DNA of 64,000 bases from Micropterix aruncella. Lineage: Eukaryota; Arthropoda; Insecta; Lepidoptera; Micropterigidae. Below the pieces are notes generated by a model. It was not told the origin of the DNA, did not search any database, and was given only the letters and a program-made list of their open reading frames with translations. Made by a program: the position numbers and the translations under genes. Positions 32,548 to 44,748 of this stretch are shown here, piece after piece; the stretch's first letter is position 1, and the number at the start of each line of letters is the position of its first letter. Where the stretch lies: positions 1,531,335 to 1,595,334 of the forward strand of contig OX155954.1 of the NCBI GenBank assembly GCA_944548615.1. The letters are read 5' to 3'.

Positions 32548-32814
32548 GCGGTAATGATAGGGTCAAAAGACTAAGTGTGGGATTTGGCTCGAGCACGCGA
32601 GACCATCGCTATTAGCATCGGTTTTACTCTTTTCGACCTCTATTGCGTAAAAACGTTATTTTCTCAGAAATATCGATGCCCTGCAGGCATCGTTAATAGT
32701 GCCAAAACCCGGTAGTTCTAAAACTGTTCTTAGTCATCGAATCGTTCAATCATCAACAACTGATCATCACAAAAACCGATCCCTCGCATAGGCAGCATAC
32801 ATGAGAAATAGTCA
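32548..32814 (+). repeat. 260-bp block, copy 2 of a direct duplication
   Basis: Second copy of 31662-31920. It adjoins the fold-back-related arm directly on its left. Confidence 0.8.
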
Positions 32815-32869
32815 CATTATTTTAAGAAAGTTCTGTACTATGGAGTAAGTTATTTTACAAAGGTACCGA

Positions 32870-33010
32870 GATAAAATTAACGGAAATGCATTTGAACTCT
32901 ATCGATCGAATGCAATAGCAATCAATACTTTGATACATATGTTACACGCATACATGCTTATATACACTTCGTAGTAGGGTTGGTTGTAAGAGATTTTCTG
33001 AAGATTATGA
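32870..33010 (+). repeat. SINE-like body, related to 55745-55880
   Basis: TCGATCGAATGCAATA, ATGTTACACGCATACAT and GTAGTAGGGTTGGTTGTAAG recur at 55775-55860 next to a tRNA-like head. Here no tRNA-like head is present, so this copy is 5' truncated or the head at 55653 is a separate insertion. Confidence 0.6.
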
Positions 33011-33332
33011 AATTATACAATAAAGAGTAGTAGCATACAATGCCACTACCGTAATGTAAGGATAAAAAATACTGAAATACGGTATCGCTGATGTATCCCT
33101 GCGGGATATTTGCGGTAGCACAGCACAGACAGCCCATTTTTGCATGAATAGCACGCGATCCTGATTAGCAGCACGACTCCTGAGTTCGATGCCGTAAGGT
33201 ATGCTCGTACGAACTAATACTAGGCGAATACATCAACGGTACACCTATGCCAATACATCCCTGACCAGACCCTGATTAAAAAATCCGACACCTATCACTA
33301 ATAAGTCATGTTAATCCACTCAAATCACTTAA

Positions 33333-33666
33333 CCCCTCGCGGCCCGCGGTTTGAATTTTAATGTGTGCCTTACGGCCCGTAAGAAATTCGCGAGTCTCAA
33401 AAAAAAGATGGCGTTTCAGAAAAAAAACGATTACTCCGAAACTGTCACACCGATCGTCTAAAAAAGACCTGTTTTATGTTCCTATTGAAATTTGCTATTA
33501 GATATTTGTAACGTCGTTATGTAAAGCAATAAAGATTATTCATAATTATTAGTCAAAGTTGTACTAACATAATTAGCGGTCGGCCTCGCCTGGCCATTTC
33601 GGGCCGTCTGGGGTTCGACGGTAAATATCAATTCTGGACGTTTCGGGCCGTCTGGTACGCGAGGGG
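33333..33666. mobile_element. piggyBac-type MITE, TTAA duplication (334 bp)
   Basis: The left end CCCCTCGCGGCCCGCGG and the reversed right end CCCCTCGCGTACCAGACGG are flanked directly by TTAA (33329-33332, 33667-33670). The interior repeats GGGCCGTCTGG-type words. No ORF. Confidence 0.78.
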
Positions 33667-33719
33667 TTAAAAGTCATGTCGACCCAATCAAGCTAGAAGA
33701 CCCGATTAAGATTATTTTC

Positions 33720-33990
33720 GGTAGAAGTCTGTCTGTGTGTCTGTCTCCACGATAGCGCCCAAACCCTCAATCCGATTGAGCTGAAATTTGGCATGCAGGC
33801 AACATTCGGTCATGGCAGGAGTTAAAAATGTGGTTGAAATCGGTCCACCAGGGGGAGCACTAGTCATATTTCAATCCCTAAATATTGAACTTATATACTT
33901 GAAATTCGGTACACAGATGCTTTGTTGGGCCGAAATCACATTGAATTTTAGCCGCTCAGTATATTTGCGTAGACTAGACGATTGAAACGA
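33720..33990 (+). repeat. LINE-associated 3' repeat (GATAGCGCCCAA family)
   Basis: TCTGTCTCCACGATAGCGCC and TACTTGAAATTCGGTACACA recur at 52620-52680 immediately before a LINE protein end. The ORF at 33788-33985 lies inside and is not a supported gene. Confidence 0.6.
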
Positions 33991-33999
33991 ACGTTTTTA

Positions 34000-36547
34000 A
34001 TAGGTTGACTTCTCACTATCCGCCCTCGTCAACCTTCTTCCCGAAGGGACATGACGCTCATAATCTTACCATGAGTCCTTCGCTACTTGCCTGGAAAGTT
34101 TTGTAGTAACACAACCGACTTTTTATTTGCATGTTTTTGGTCATGTTAACTCGAGCGCTTTTCCTGGTTTTCCAAGTTTGATTTTGCATAAATTAAACGC
34201 TAATAGAGATGGATTTAGATTTAGATGGATTGATGGATGGATGATAGAGATGGATTTATAGTCAATATTTTTTATCTAGGAAGGCGCGCAGTGATCGTTT
34301 CCTATAGGGATCCCAGAAATAATTTTTCCTTAATAACTGTAAGCATTTTTTTTGTAATTTTTCATATTTCATGTATTTTATCTTTTTTCATCGTCAAGTA
34401 TTGTAAATGATTCCTGTTATTTTGTTTTTAACTATAAAAATATTGAGGTCTCCAGGAGGCCCCATACCGTAATTAAAGTGCACTCATCTCTCGCCCAATA
34501 AATCGGCAGATAACGCCTAACGAATCCGTTTTTCATTTTTACGATTCATGTTTTTATATTATTTGTGAAAAACGTCGAATCTTCATCTGCAAAGATCATA
34601 GAGTAGAAATAATAGAGAAGAAAACTGTACGTTGCTTTGTACGATCTCTTTTTTATTTTCAATTCTACATATTTTTTACGTGGGATCCCTTGAGGACCCC
34701 ACATTGTTATTAGTGTTGCCAACAAGTATACAGCATTTTAAGGGTTAATTCAAATATCTTTCGGAGAGGGTGTTTCAAATGTGAATAGCCTCTAACAAAT
34801 GAGATATTGCTAGAGCCTCAACGGCATATCTACGGACTACGACGGGCAAGGACGACTAACGGAGATTGCTAAACCACTGGAATGCCAATATTATCGATCG
34901 GTGGTTTTTATGTTGTGACAATTCGCGGGCGGCCAATCTCGGTATTTATGCAATTATGTGCGTTAAAAGTCGCCTTCATTGAATAGGCCACCGTTATATA
35001 TCAGTATGCTTGCACTACCACCCCCTACAAACACGTTCTTGGGGGTTGAAACCATGCCGTCGTGAGTTTTATGCACATGGCTGGCTCTAAGGGTTTAAAG
35101 ACACCTCGATTATTCGACATAGCGGAGTAAGTAAGTTGTCGTGGCTGCAGAATCGAGGAGGAGACAGCAGAACATCAGCATTGTCCGTAAGAAAATAGAG
35201 GATCACACGTAACGACCTACGAGGAAAAGCCACTCTAAGTAACATATTCGTCTGCGAGCAAATTCTAAAAAACGACGTAAATAAACCCACTTCACAACCC
35301 TGATTAAAAGTCAACTCCAACTCCTACTAGAATCACTAATAAGTCAAGTCGACCCAATCAAGCAAGAAGACTTGCTAAACTCTACTCAACCTTCATCCTC
35401 TTCCTTTTTTAATGGTCTTATTTAGGTAGGTAGGTGATTTCAACCAGCTCAGACGTCATATTTAATTGTATTTGCCCTGCATGGATCAGGTGCTAAAGAC
35501 AGCGGACTAAACTTGCCCCCCCCCCCCCCTGCATTAAAGCGCCTGGCACGAGACAAAGTCGCTGCGCTGAATCTGTCTCGCGGGCGCTGTATCCACTTTA
35601 CTAACTTTGCTAACTAAAATTAGGAGCGGGCTTTTTATTGTTCCGAGATAGGTCCGCTTCGTCCACCTAACGGCCATTCAGAGATGGAAACGCTTCGAGA
35701 TACTCGCTTTTGAAATTTCATTCCATTTTATCCAAACTTACGATTTCTACAATATCAGTAAATTATAATAAACATAGGCTATGATATTTACTATATTTGA
35801 CACTTGATAATATATACATTAAGATACTTGACTATATTTTAAACAAATTAAAATGATTATAGTAAATAATTACATATACAATTAAAGGCTGCTATTTATA
35901 ATCTAAATTTGCATAATAAGGAACCTTTTTAACATATTTAATATATTGGCCAATTCATTTGTAGATTTATTTATATATTCGAATCATGACAGACTAACCA
36001 TACATCAAATGTTAGAAATAATAGTATAATAAAACTTAGATTCACAAACTATTAACATATTTTTAAACATTTATGTTGAGTATATTTTAACACTGAACTA
36101 AGATTATATTAAATATTAATGACTGTTTCTTTCTTTTCTCACATATTACTTTATTTATATTATTTAATCTAATGGTATTTAATCGAATATTATTTATATT
36201 ATTATTTAATCGAATATTATATTTATTGCCGATTATATAATGGAATTGCATTTTATTTATTATATTATGATTTATTATTTAATAATTTTTTAATTTTATT
36301 CTGAAGACCACATTTTAGGGCAATTTAGTGTCATTAACTTTTTACTAAAACTTGTACATTTGTAAGCAACCAAGCAATCAAGCAAACTTGATTGTAATAT
36401 TGGAGTCCTGTCCACCCTAGAACGGGCTAGTCCCAGTTGGGTGACAGAAACAAATAAGCAAAAGGTTAAGGTTTTGCCATTCGGTTCCTGTCATTTTGTA
36501 AGCTAATTAATGTTTTATAGTAATTCATTCTTAAATAAATAAATATC
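34000..36547. other. Mostly AT-rich spacer
   Basis: No gene was recognised. It contains a segment (34985-35015, ATTGAATAGGCCACCGTTAT) that recurs inverted at 36749-36783, a 14-base C run at 35516-35529, GGATTGATGGATGGATGATA low complexity near 34225, and an AATAAATAAATA run at 36534-36545 just before the next repeat copy. Confidence 0.45.
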
Positions 36548-37492
36548 CAATCGGTTGCGCATTCCGACCGACAGCCGCGGGAGTCTGGAAACAGTACTGT
36601 CTCCTATAGATCGGAAGTAACTACCCCCGCTCTATAGGAGACAATTTTATGTTAACCTTACGGTAACTGCTCTTTAACCTTTCGGAAGTTTCCAGTCATT
36701 CCACGAAAAATGTTCTAAGCCCTCGTAAATTTGTTTGTAGACGGTGTGTGCAAGCATACTGATATATAACGGCGGCTTATTCAATAGCAGGCTTCAATTA
36801 CAGGCTTTTACCGCAGTGGAGGGAGAAATAGAGTTGATAATTGAATAAGAAGGACAGCAGGCAAGGCGTACAGGCTCAGCAAATAATACCACAGAACTTT
36901 GTATCCATCACCCCAACACAGGCGTATACACCTAGTGGGGTGATGTAATCCTGACAAGTTACAGTTACCCCTTTCGCGATTTTCATCATATGTATTTTTT
37001 TTAAATGTGTTAAAAAAATGAACGCAATCTTATTTTATGTACATATAAAAAAAAAGGATAAATAAATAAATAAATACAGATATAATACGGATAATACGAA
37101 AAATGCCGATCGGCGTGCGTGGCCACCCAGGGGTTAAACGAACAATCGGCTACCCGATAACAGCCGGGCAAAGGATGCCATGGTCCGCGATAGATGCGGT
37201 AGGCACCGTATCGCCGCTGCGTAATGGAGAGGACCGCGCAAGCGACCTCAAACCTGTAACCAGTCGAAAGACCGGTTGCAACTAGAATTAAGGGCGCGAG
37301 TGTCGGCCCGCTGGGTGACTAACCTGGTTATCTCGCGGTAAGGCGTTGTTCTCTCGCTGGCGAGTGGCGTAACTAGACAGTGGACTGTTTTCGCCCCAAG
37401 TCTTCTACGTTCACCTCACAGGAGACAGAACGATCTAATATCGTTAAAACATCCTGAGGTGACGGGTTCGCCCGTTGTAGTCGACAGCTCTA
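36548..37492 (+). repeat. 650-bp dispersed repeat, 5'-truncated copy split by a MITE (copy 2)
   Basis: CCAATCGGTTGCGCATTCCG, CAGTACTGTCTCCTATAGA and CTTACGGTAACTGCTCTT belong to the family. After a 456-bp insertion the copy resumes with AAACGAACAATCGGCTACCC and runs to GGTGACGGGTTCGCCCGTTG. It begins right after an AATAAATAAATA run, the same internal breakpoint as copy 1a. Confidence 0.8.
36678..37133. mobile_element. TTAA-flanked insertion in a 650-bp repeat copy
   Basis: TTAA lies on both sides (36674-36677, 37134-37137), and the host repeat reads continuously across when the insert is removed. The ends CCTTTCGG and (reversed) CCCCTGGG share only a few bases, so the piggyBac-type assignment rests mainly on TTAA and the precise interruption. 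It contains the 36749-36783 segment also seen at 34985. Confidence 0.65.
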
Positions 37493-38900
37493 GTTATTTT
37501 TTTATATTATTCGGTTAGTTCGATAGTCAATTAAATAAATCTCTTCAAGTTTTTAGAATGATCAGAATGAATGAAAGACAAAAAAGATAAAAGTGAAGTC
37601 ACTATGTTTTATATACTATCACTCTAGATCAGTCTTACAATCAAGTGAGGTGATAAAATTCACACATATCTCATCTAATTAGCTTCACAAAAAATATGTA
37701 AAAAATATTATTTATAAATATCATTACTTTTCAACTATTTTTATAATTTTCTTTAGGCATTTTTTATTAAACGTCAGTCCTGAAATGTTTTTCTAAAATT
37801 TCAATTAATATCGGAGCAAGGTAATGGGTAATGATAATGTGTTGTCCAAACGATGTTGATCTCCTGGGCACTATATATTGTGGTACCTGTAATTTTAAAT
37901 ATTATGTAGTATTGTTAATAATAGTCATAAATAAGTTGGTAATATAAAATAAATTAATAGTTTAAAAAAAACACTAAAAACACGCTTTTATAAATGCACG
38001 TAAAACCCACATCATCAGACCTTGAAACCTAATCGTGGTCAAAGTTCATTCCAAGACTTTTCTAACAAGTCCAAACACAGCTATGATACGATGTTCCATC
38101 ATGAAGTTCCAGTTCATATCTTCCGACTCCATCATCAGATCAGTTCGACAGTACCATATTATTGTATTGTCATCAGATCTACATACAGCTGCCAATTTTC
38201 ATGACGCTACGATCCTTGGAAGATGGTTAAATTAGTTACCTTAGATTACATTACATAGTTGTTGTTTAGTTAGTTAATGTTTGTTTATTTAATCTGTAAC
38301 TTAGTCTTTAACTTTGATTGGTAACAAAATAAGCTGATAATATAAATTAAAATAAAACTGTCTTGTATCACGGCGAAGGTATGCACGACACGCACATGAG
38401 TTCGAGTTTGGTTCGGCCGATTCGAATCTTCGCCCCGTGCTGCGAGTTGCGAGTTGCGACCTCCTAAAGCCAATAAACGTTTTATGTGCTACACTATTAT
38501 GAAACGGGCGGTGCGGAGGGAATAAAAGCGCGAGAGTGCATCCCGTTGCCACAGATTAATCAGTGATGAGCGAATTCATAACAGAAACGACACGAATGAA
38601 TAGGCGTTTCATAATTAGGGTTCCGTAACATAGCATACAAACGAAACCCTATTGGTGAGACTTCACTGCCTGCCTGTCAATGTTATCGTCGATGATCTTG
38701 GGACAGTTTTAACGCTGGTAGCGAACGGTTCCGTGCATCTTAGGACTTTATGACCTGTTCATTACCTTGTATCGGCTCAAATCACGGTTCAACTCCGATT
38801 CGGTAGCCTTCTTGAAGAGGGTCGAACCTGGAAAGGACATTGTTTCCCCTGTCGCGGCTGTGTCCTGGACATGGGATCGAATCCTCTGAGGGATGACCTT
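37493..38900. other. Spacer with a LINE-related repeat
   Basis: No gene was recognised. 38050-38235 is a diverged relative of 20120-20275 (see there), ending TTGGAAGATGGTTAAATTAG. Minus-strand ORFs at 38285-38552 overlap each other in different frames and have no family resemblance. Confidence 0.45.
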
Positions 38901-39325
38901 TGGGCGTTGCTGGGCGGTTTGTGCATCGTGCTGCGTCAGCCAATCGACTGTGCACTCCGGCGAATAACCGAGGGGGTCTAGAAATGGTCTTATATGTTTC
39001 CTAAAAAACGGGGGAGGTTGTTGACCTGATGTCAGGTCACTCGCGCGGCCCCACCAGGTAGAGGCTGCGCAAGCGACTTCAAACCTGCGACCGGACGGGA
39101 GGACGGAGAAACCCGGCCAAATCTGATATTGAGGGGGTGAGGCTGCACGCTGAGCTCACTTCCCAGTGCCTCGCGGTAAGGCGTTAGTCTCTCACGGGCC
39201 TATTGGCGTAGTAGACGGTGGGCTGTGTCGTACCCAAGTCTCTGCGTTCACCCCACGGTCGAAAGAGTGACCTGATATCGTTATACCTCCCTGGGGTGGT
39301 GGGTTCGCCGTAGTTGACAACTCCA
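38900..39325 (+). repeat. 650-bp dispersed repeat, diverged and partly deleted copy (copy 3)
   Basis: GCCAATCGACTGTGCACTCC, the AGGCTGCGCAAGCGACTTCA block, TCGCGGTAAGGCGTTAGTCT and GGTGGGTTCGCCGTAGTTGA follow the family order. The middle (after GTTGTTGACCTGATGTC) is shortened. No target duplication was found. Confidence 0.72.
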
Positions 39326-41052
39326 AAGTGTTAATGATTTCGGTTTGAAACTTGCTTGCTCACAATTACGTTTCGGTAAAACGAGCCTTATTAAAATTGA
39401 AAATACAGAAAATTAAGTTTAAACATCCTAATTAGTTAAGAAAATTAGGTTTAAGTTTAAGAACACTCTTTAATAATAGCATGTCGTAATTCTCCATCGA
39501 AACCCTACTAACAGAAGTCGATAGAATGCAAATTTAGTTTAGGCCAAAATGTGGACGCGATTAACTACACGTTATTAGTGTAACAATGCAAACCTTGCAC
39601 CTTTCTAAACCACTTATTTTTTTTATTTTAAGAAGCCCCTTTTAGTTCACAACATAATTACCTAATGGTCATTAGGTAAATATATACCTACCTACGTAAA
39701 TAATATTATTATGTGGTTAGAGTAATATGTTTTTGAGAATTTTGGGAGTTGATTTCGAATTTCGACTTTTTGATTTATGCTGGTTGCACTCAATCCAAGT
39801 TATTGTCAGTCACCTGAATCCAAATTATTTTTATCGGCAAGGTGTATGTATAAACAGGTGGGTGATTGGGAAATGTATTTATATATCACCGCGTTTATAG
39901 TTTCAATACTATTGTATTGATCCATTAATATTGTTTCGCTTCTGACGGCTCGGTTAAATTGGCCAATTCTAAAAGATCAAGATTATACGGTACAATTTTA
40001 TAGTGTTCTAAGCATACGCCGGCGTGAATAGGTGCAAAAAGGTCATTATCGACGTTTACTAATGAGGATCGAGTCTAATCCCAAAGACAACAGTTTAAAA
40101 TTCTTTAAGTATGCAAATACTTGACGAATTTTAAACTGGCGAACCGCGTAGTTTGTGCTCGCAAAGACCTATAGACTATGGAAATTTTCTGAAACCTGTG
40201 TTCCTTTAATATTGCGTTGCGATATCTGTAACCGGTTTAACAAGCATGTGCTAAATCTACTCACCACTGCTACAAAATAAATACTGTTTCTGTTGACAGT
40301 AAGTAGCACCATTGATTATGTATAGTATTAGATTGATCAACTCCATAGTCCGATTTGACAACCCTTTCGCGCTGGCAAGATGCAGTTGACGTTGATAGCG
40401 TTGACGGCAAAACGAATACCAATTTATTTGGCCGTCTATAATAACATTGATAATGAATGGTGTTTTATAGAGAACGAATTAATTATGAAAACCCAATAAT
40501 TTAACAAATAATAACAACAATAACATTCAATTATTAGTGCCATTTATCGCATGTATGTATAGACTCAATCAGCCTATACAACCATCACAGCCCATTACAG
40601 AAATAATACGGAGATATAGAATGCGATATATTAGTCTATCTGAACAATGAAGGGCGTAATTATTACGCATTGAAATTTGTATACTAACTTTTTTTAAATC
40701 TTCTTGTAAATAATACCAAAATAAAAAGACTTAGAAATTTAGAAAAGAAAAGAATGATTTAGAAATTTGTTTGTTATTATATTATTATTTTATACCGTCT
40801 AGGCGTGTATAGAGCGCCATTTTAAGTTCGCCACCATACTGTTATACCACGAACCCCGCCATATTTAACATAATAAGAGAGAAATAATCAATTTCTGGAA
40901 CTATGGGTGCCATAGTTCCAGAAATGAATATAAAGAAAGACATATTTTCTCGTCATAAATACCGCAGAGCCTCAAGACGAAAGTCTATAATCAGTGCGCG
41001 TTGACATTGATGACATACTGCATCGTAGTCCTTAACTATTTGCCTCATACAC
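39326..41052. other. AT-rich spacer
   Basis: No gene was seen. The segment 40308-40370 (ACCATTGATTATGTATAGTA) recurs at 55970-56025 and is a further dispersed repeat. A palindromic ATGGGTGCCATAGTTCCAGAA (about 40900) partners with CTGGAACTATGG just upstream. Confidence 0.4.
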
Positions 41053-41395
41053 AAGCTCAAAGTCGCGCAACGAGCCATGGTGACAGCCATGCTTGGAGTT
41101 TCACTGCGTGATAGGATCCGAAATGAGGAAGTCCGCAGAAAAACCAAGGTCACTGACATAGCTTCTAAAATTACCAACTTGAAATGGCAATGGCCATATA
41201 GGTCGCAGAACTGACAACTGTTGGGAAAAAAGGCTCCCGAATAGTGACCACCACAAGGTGAACCGATGACATTGCTGCGCTCGCAGGAAGTAGGAGGATG
41301 GAGGCGGCTTAAGACGGCTCGTCATGGCATTCTTTGGGGGAGGTCTATGCCCAACAGTGGACGTCTACCGGCTGATGATGATGATGATGATGGGT
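41053..41395 (+). pseudogene. RTE-clade LINE end with (GAT)n tail
   Basis: An open frame reads KLKVAQRAMVTAMLGVSLRD, RIRNEEVRRKTKVTDIASKI and TNLKWQW before a stop. Later frames read PPQGEPMTLLRSQEVGGWRR and RHGILWGRSMPNSGRLPADD. 'AQRAMERAMLGVSL.DR.RN..IR..T.V.DI..RI..LKWQWAGH' is the characteristic C-terminal region of lepidopteran RTE-type LINEs, which also end in short GAT/TGA repeats as here. Truncated, with stops. Confidence 0.85.
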
Positions 41396-42031
41396 GACAT
41401 ACACGTTGCGTTTCTTAGTTAAATCCTAGTAACCGAATTAGTACGACGCCGAGCAATCTAATTGTAATCAATGGTAGTACCATACAGTCGGTTTCAGAGG
41501 TTAACCTTTGTAGCAGCGCATTCGGGTCACAACATAGGTTTGCAAAAATCTTCCCAATAATAGCGTCACCTCCTTTCAAGTTCTCCAGTCCCGAGCGTGA
41601 TACGGCGATTTGACCGCGTTTGAAGAAATGACACATCTGGTGTTGACACCCCTTCTTTGCGAATCTGTGGCGGTGGAATGTGAACGGACGCTGCGCGCCG
41701 CGCTGCGGCGTTGTCGCATCGTGACTCATCAGCCGCATATTCCGTCTGCCTGACGAAGCCTTCGCCAACGTCCGGTCCTGTCCTCTTAGGCAACGGTTAC
41801 AAATGCTAGTACTGCTAGGATTCGGACCCGAAGGTTGAGCTTCTAAACGAATCAAGTCATTCTTTAATAGTTTACTAATTACCTACTTATAGTCTTTAGT
41901 CTCAAGATATATGTCCGTGAAAAAACGTAGGCGTCCATGACTGCGAATCTCACTTCCTCTGCACGTCCCCTATATAGTCTGGCACCGAGGTTGCTTGTTG
42001 CGAAGTTGAACATATTGACTATATGTATAAT
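41396..42031. other. Spacer with a 146-codon open frame of no known family
   Basis: On the minus strand 41415-41855 is open, but it overlaps a second minus-strand ORF in another frame (41566-41793), has no recognisable motif and no splice or promoter context. It is probably chance openness in a GC-richer patch. Confidence 0.35.
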
Positions 42032-42112
42032 TCGTATGTATAATTCATATGTATAATCCATATGTATAATCCATATGTATAATCCATGCGTATAATCCAT
42101 ACGTCCAATCCA
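42032..42112. repeat. Minisatellite, 13-bp unit CATATGTATAATC
   Basis: About six to seven consecutive units with point changes (CATGCGTATAATC, CATACGTCCAATC). It abuts the end of the decayed mariner. Confidence 0.9.
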
Positions 42113-43012
42113 TATACATATACAGTCCATTTGTATAACTATTTACTCCACTCGTCCGTGAAGACCCCGGAAGCATGTTTTTCCTGTTTATCGACGGCCT
42201 CTTCTGGCGATGAAAATATATGAACGCGTAATTGGTTCTTAATTTTTGGGAACAAGAAGGTCATAAGGTGTCAAGCCAATTCGAAGGAGGATTAGCTGCA
42301 TGGAGGATGGCTTACGAGTTCTACGTTTGTCTGTCTGACCGCGTGAGAGCTAGCACTGTCCTAGTTAAAGGTTCTATGTTCGGACAAGGACAGGACGCTT
42401 TCACGGAGTTCGTTAATCTTCTGACAAGAAAATGGTTGTGTACCAATTAGCATTCAAGGTACGATTCTCCAAAGCAACAGTAGCCACGTGTCCAGTTTTC
42501 TTAAAAAAGAAAGCGACCTTCGGCTTCGCGGCACTTCGCACGCGCTCCACTTTGTTTGGGTTCGGCTCATTTTGTTTTCGGCTCATCCGACGATTACGGT
42601 TTTGGGGTGCAGGTGTAAATCTATGTTTTATTGACTATTACTGTGTTCCAACTAAATTTGACGCCCTTTGTTGAATCTGGTAAGCGTGGCATTGCACTAA
42701 GTGAAAGTGACACGTATTGTTTTTTGAGCCTCGTTCAAATTGTGGGGATCCACCGCGATAACAGCTGTCTCACAGTCAAATGTTTATGTACCATTGATCG
42801 TACCTGACATCGTGCCTATGCCTAAGGATACTTCAATCTCCTGGTAGGTCACATGCCTGAACTGGACTGTTTCGACCATACAGCGCACAACATCGATGTT
42901 TTTGTTATTGACAGCGGTGGATGGGCGGCCTTCACGAAATTCGTCACTGAGATTGACCCGACCGCGTTTAAATTATGGAAATCAGCTATAAATTGTCTTG
43001 CATGATGCTCCA
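42113..43012 (-). pseudogene. Decayed mariner transposase (SETMAR/mellifera-like)
   Basis: Scattered over frames of the minus strand are FKRGRVNLSDEFREGRPSTA then VRCMVETVQFRHVTYQEIEV (about 42990-42850), RWIPHNLNEAQKTIRVT (about 42760), DSASSHAVRQTNVEL then SHPP (about 42350-42300) and HIFSSPEEAVDKQEKHASGV (about 42200). These match mariner blocks 'RGR.SL.DEFREGRP', 'HVTYREIE..LGI', 'RWIPH.L', 'HDNASSHT', 'MSHPPYS' and 'F.SPEEAVDAF'. Many stops and shifts show old age. No terminal repeats were identified. Confidence 0.82.
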
Positions 43013-43124
43013 ACACTAAAAGCAGTTTGAAACCGAGCGAGTCTCTGCTGAGCTGTCAAATAGAATAGAATAACTTCATTGTGCTGTTTAAACATTACTG
43101 AATAAATATTACACTGATTTTATT

Positions 43125-43862
43125 TATTATTATTACAATTTACGCACAAATGGCGGACTTATCGCTTAAGCGATATCTTACAGTCAACTATTTGATAAAC
43201 TAATTATTAATTGTCACCATTTCTGCAAGATTATTCAACTGTTTTTTTCTTTGTATTCTATACATTATTTTATTTCTGTTAACTTGCTGTGGATTTGGTA
43301 TTTCTGTTTTATATATTTCTTAATTCTCATTTTAAATCTCATTTTAATATTTAGACAATGTAGTGGTTAATATTGTATAAGTTTATGGGCAGTCAGATTT
43401 TTATGTGATTATTTTTTTTTGCCAGATATATGAATAAATATAGGAAATAATAGGAATTATAAATAATATATGTATTAATTGTATGTTCAACCCTTGCAGG
43501 GTTTTTTTTGGAATTAAATAAACTTAAAACTTTTACAATACACACAGAAGTAATAAAGTAAAATTAAAACAAACTAATAAAAATATATGTCAATAACTTA
43601 CGCTAAGGGTGTCCAGTGAAGGATAAAGGAGAGGACAGAATGAGGTATTTGGTTAGTGGCTGTGTGAAAATAAATATTTCTTGAAACAACTTTTTGAAAG
43701 CGAGCAACGAAGATGCATGCCTGACAGAGTGAGGGAGCTGATTCCATAAACGAGCAAAATGTACCGTAAAAGAGTGCGTGTAAACAGCACTCCTGGATGC
43801 ATCCTGGCTTGATCAAATTACACTTAAAATCGTAGAAAATCATACATCGAGTTAAATCCACC
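43125..43862 (-). pseudogene. LINE C-terminal tail and 3' region
   Basis: The minus strand encodes AVYTHSFTVHFARLWNQLPH then SVRHASSLLAFKKLFQEIFI (about 43790-43670), a typical 'F....LWN.LP..VR.A.S...FKK.L' LINE end. A second tail of the type seen at 21265 and 59828 lies at 43125-43200, so more than one truncated copy may be present. Confidence 0.7.
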
Positions 43863-44748
43863 GTAATGCAGACACGCCATTTTAATTAATTTATTTATTT
43901 ATTAGTTACATAAACATTCAAACGCAATAGCACAAAAGAAATATAATTTACAATCCAGAAAATACCGCTATATCCTTCTAAATTTAGGCATACATCTGTC
44001 TGTGCCCAGGTCTAAATGTGCATAAATTATATGTTAAAGTTTGTATTCCTAATGTGCCAAGTAAAGTGAAACCGAGCCCGCCTTGCTAGGCACTCCTGTG
44101 ATAAGGCGAGCTCACTTCCTGCGTCCTATTGGAGTGCCACGGTTGTGTCAGTAAAAATAACAAATTAAATTTTATATGTATTACCTAATAATTTTAACCG
44201 CAGATCATGTCAAACATAATGCGATACCGCCATTTTGCCGTTCCGACGGCTGCCTTGCGCATTCCTACGAACTTATTGTAAGCCCAGCATAATGAAGGTA
44301 TGCAAATTATGACACCACAATGAAAAAACAAATGACAGATGAAACAAAATCTATTTTACGATTGAAGATTTATATTTTCAAAAGTATTTTTTTTTTAAAA
44401 ACCCTTGTGTAAGTGGCCGATTTCGAAAACTTTCAGTGTGACTTACGTAAAATATGCGCATTCTTGCTGTGACCGCACTGAGCAGTAGGTCTGCCAGCCT
44501 ATACCTACCCACGATAGGGATATAAAAACTATAACTTATATTATTATCTTCGCGGTTAGAGAAACGACTGCTGAGGCAATTTGTGGTATTAAGGTGATTT
44601 TGTGGGCGCAGCGAAATGGACGACATAATACTCTTCCCTACGTGGGATGTGCGCGGCGCATTTCTCAATAGTGTCATAAATTCTATGTTATGGATTTCAA
44701 GATGATGTGAAACACTCCTGGTTCCATAGGCGTGCCCCTTGATTTTTA
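43863..44748. other. Spacer, no gene recognised
   Basis: AT-rich sequence with CCGAGCCCGCCTTGCTAGGC near 44070. The minus-strand ORF at 44378-44677 has no recognisable feature. Confidence 0.35.

Noticed and set aside
41415..41855. 146-codon minus-strand ORF
   Set aside because: It overlaps another minus-strand ORF in a different frame, shows no motif and lies in transposon-rich DNA; likely chance openness.
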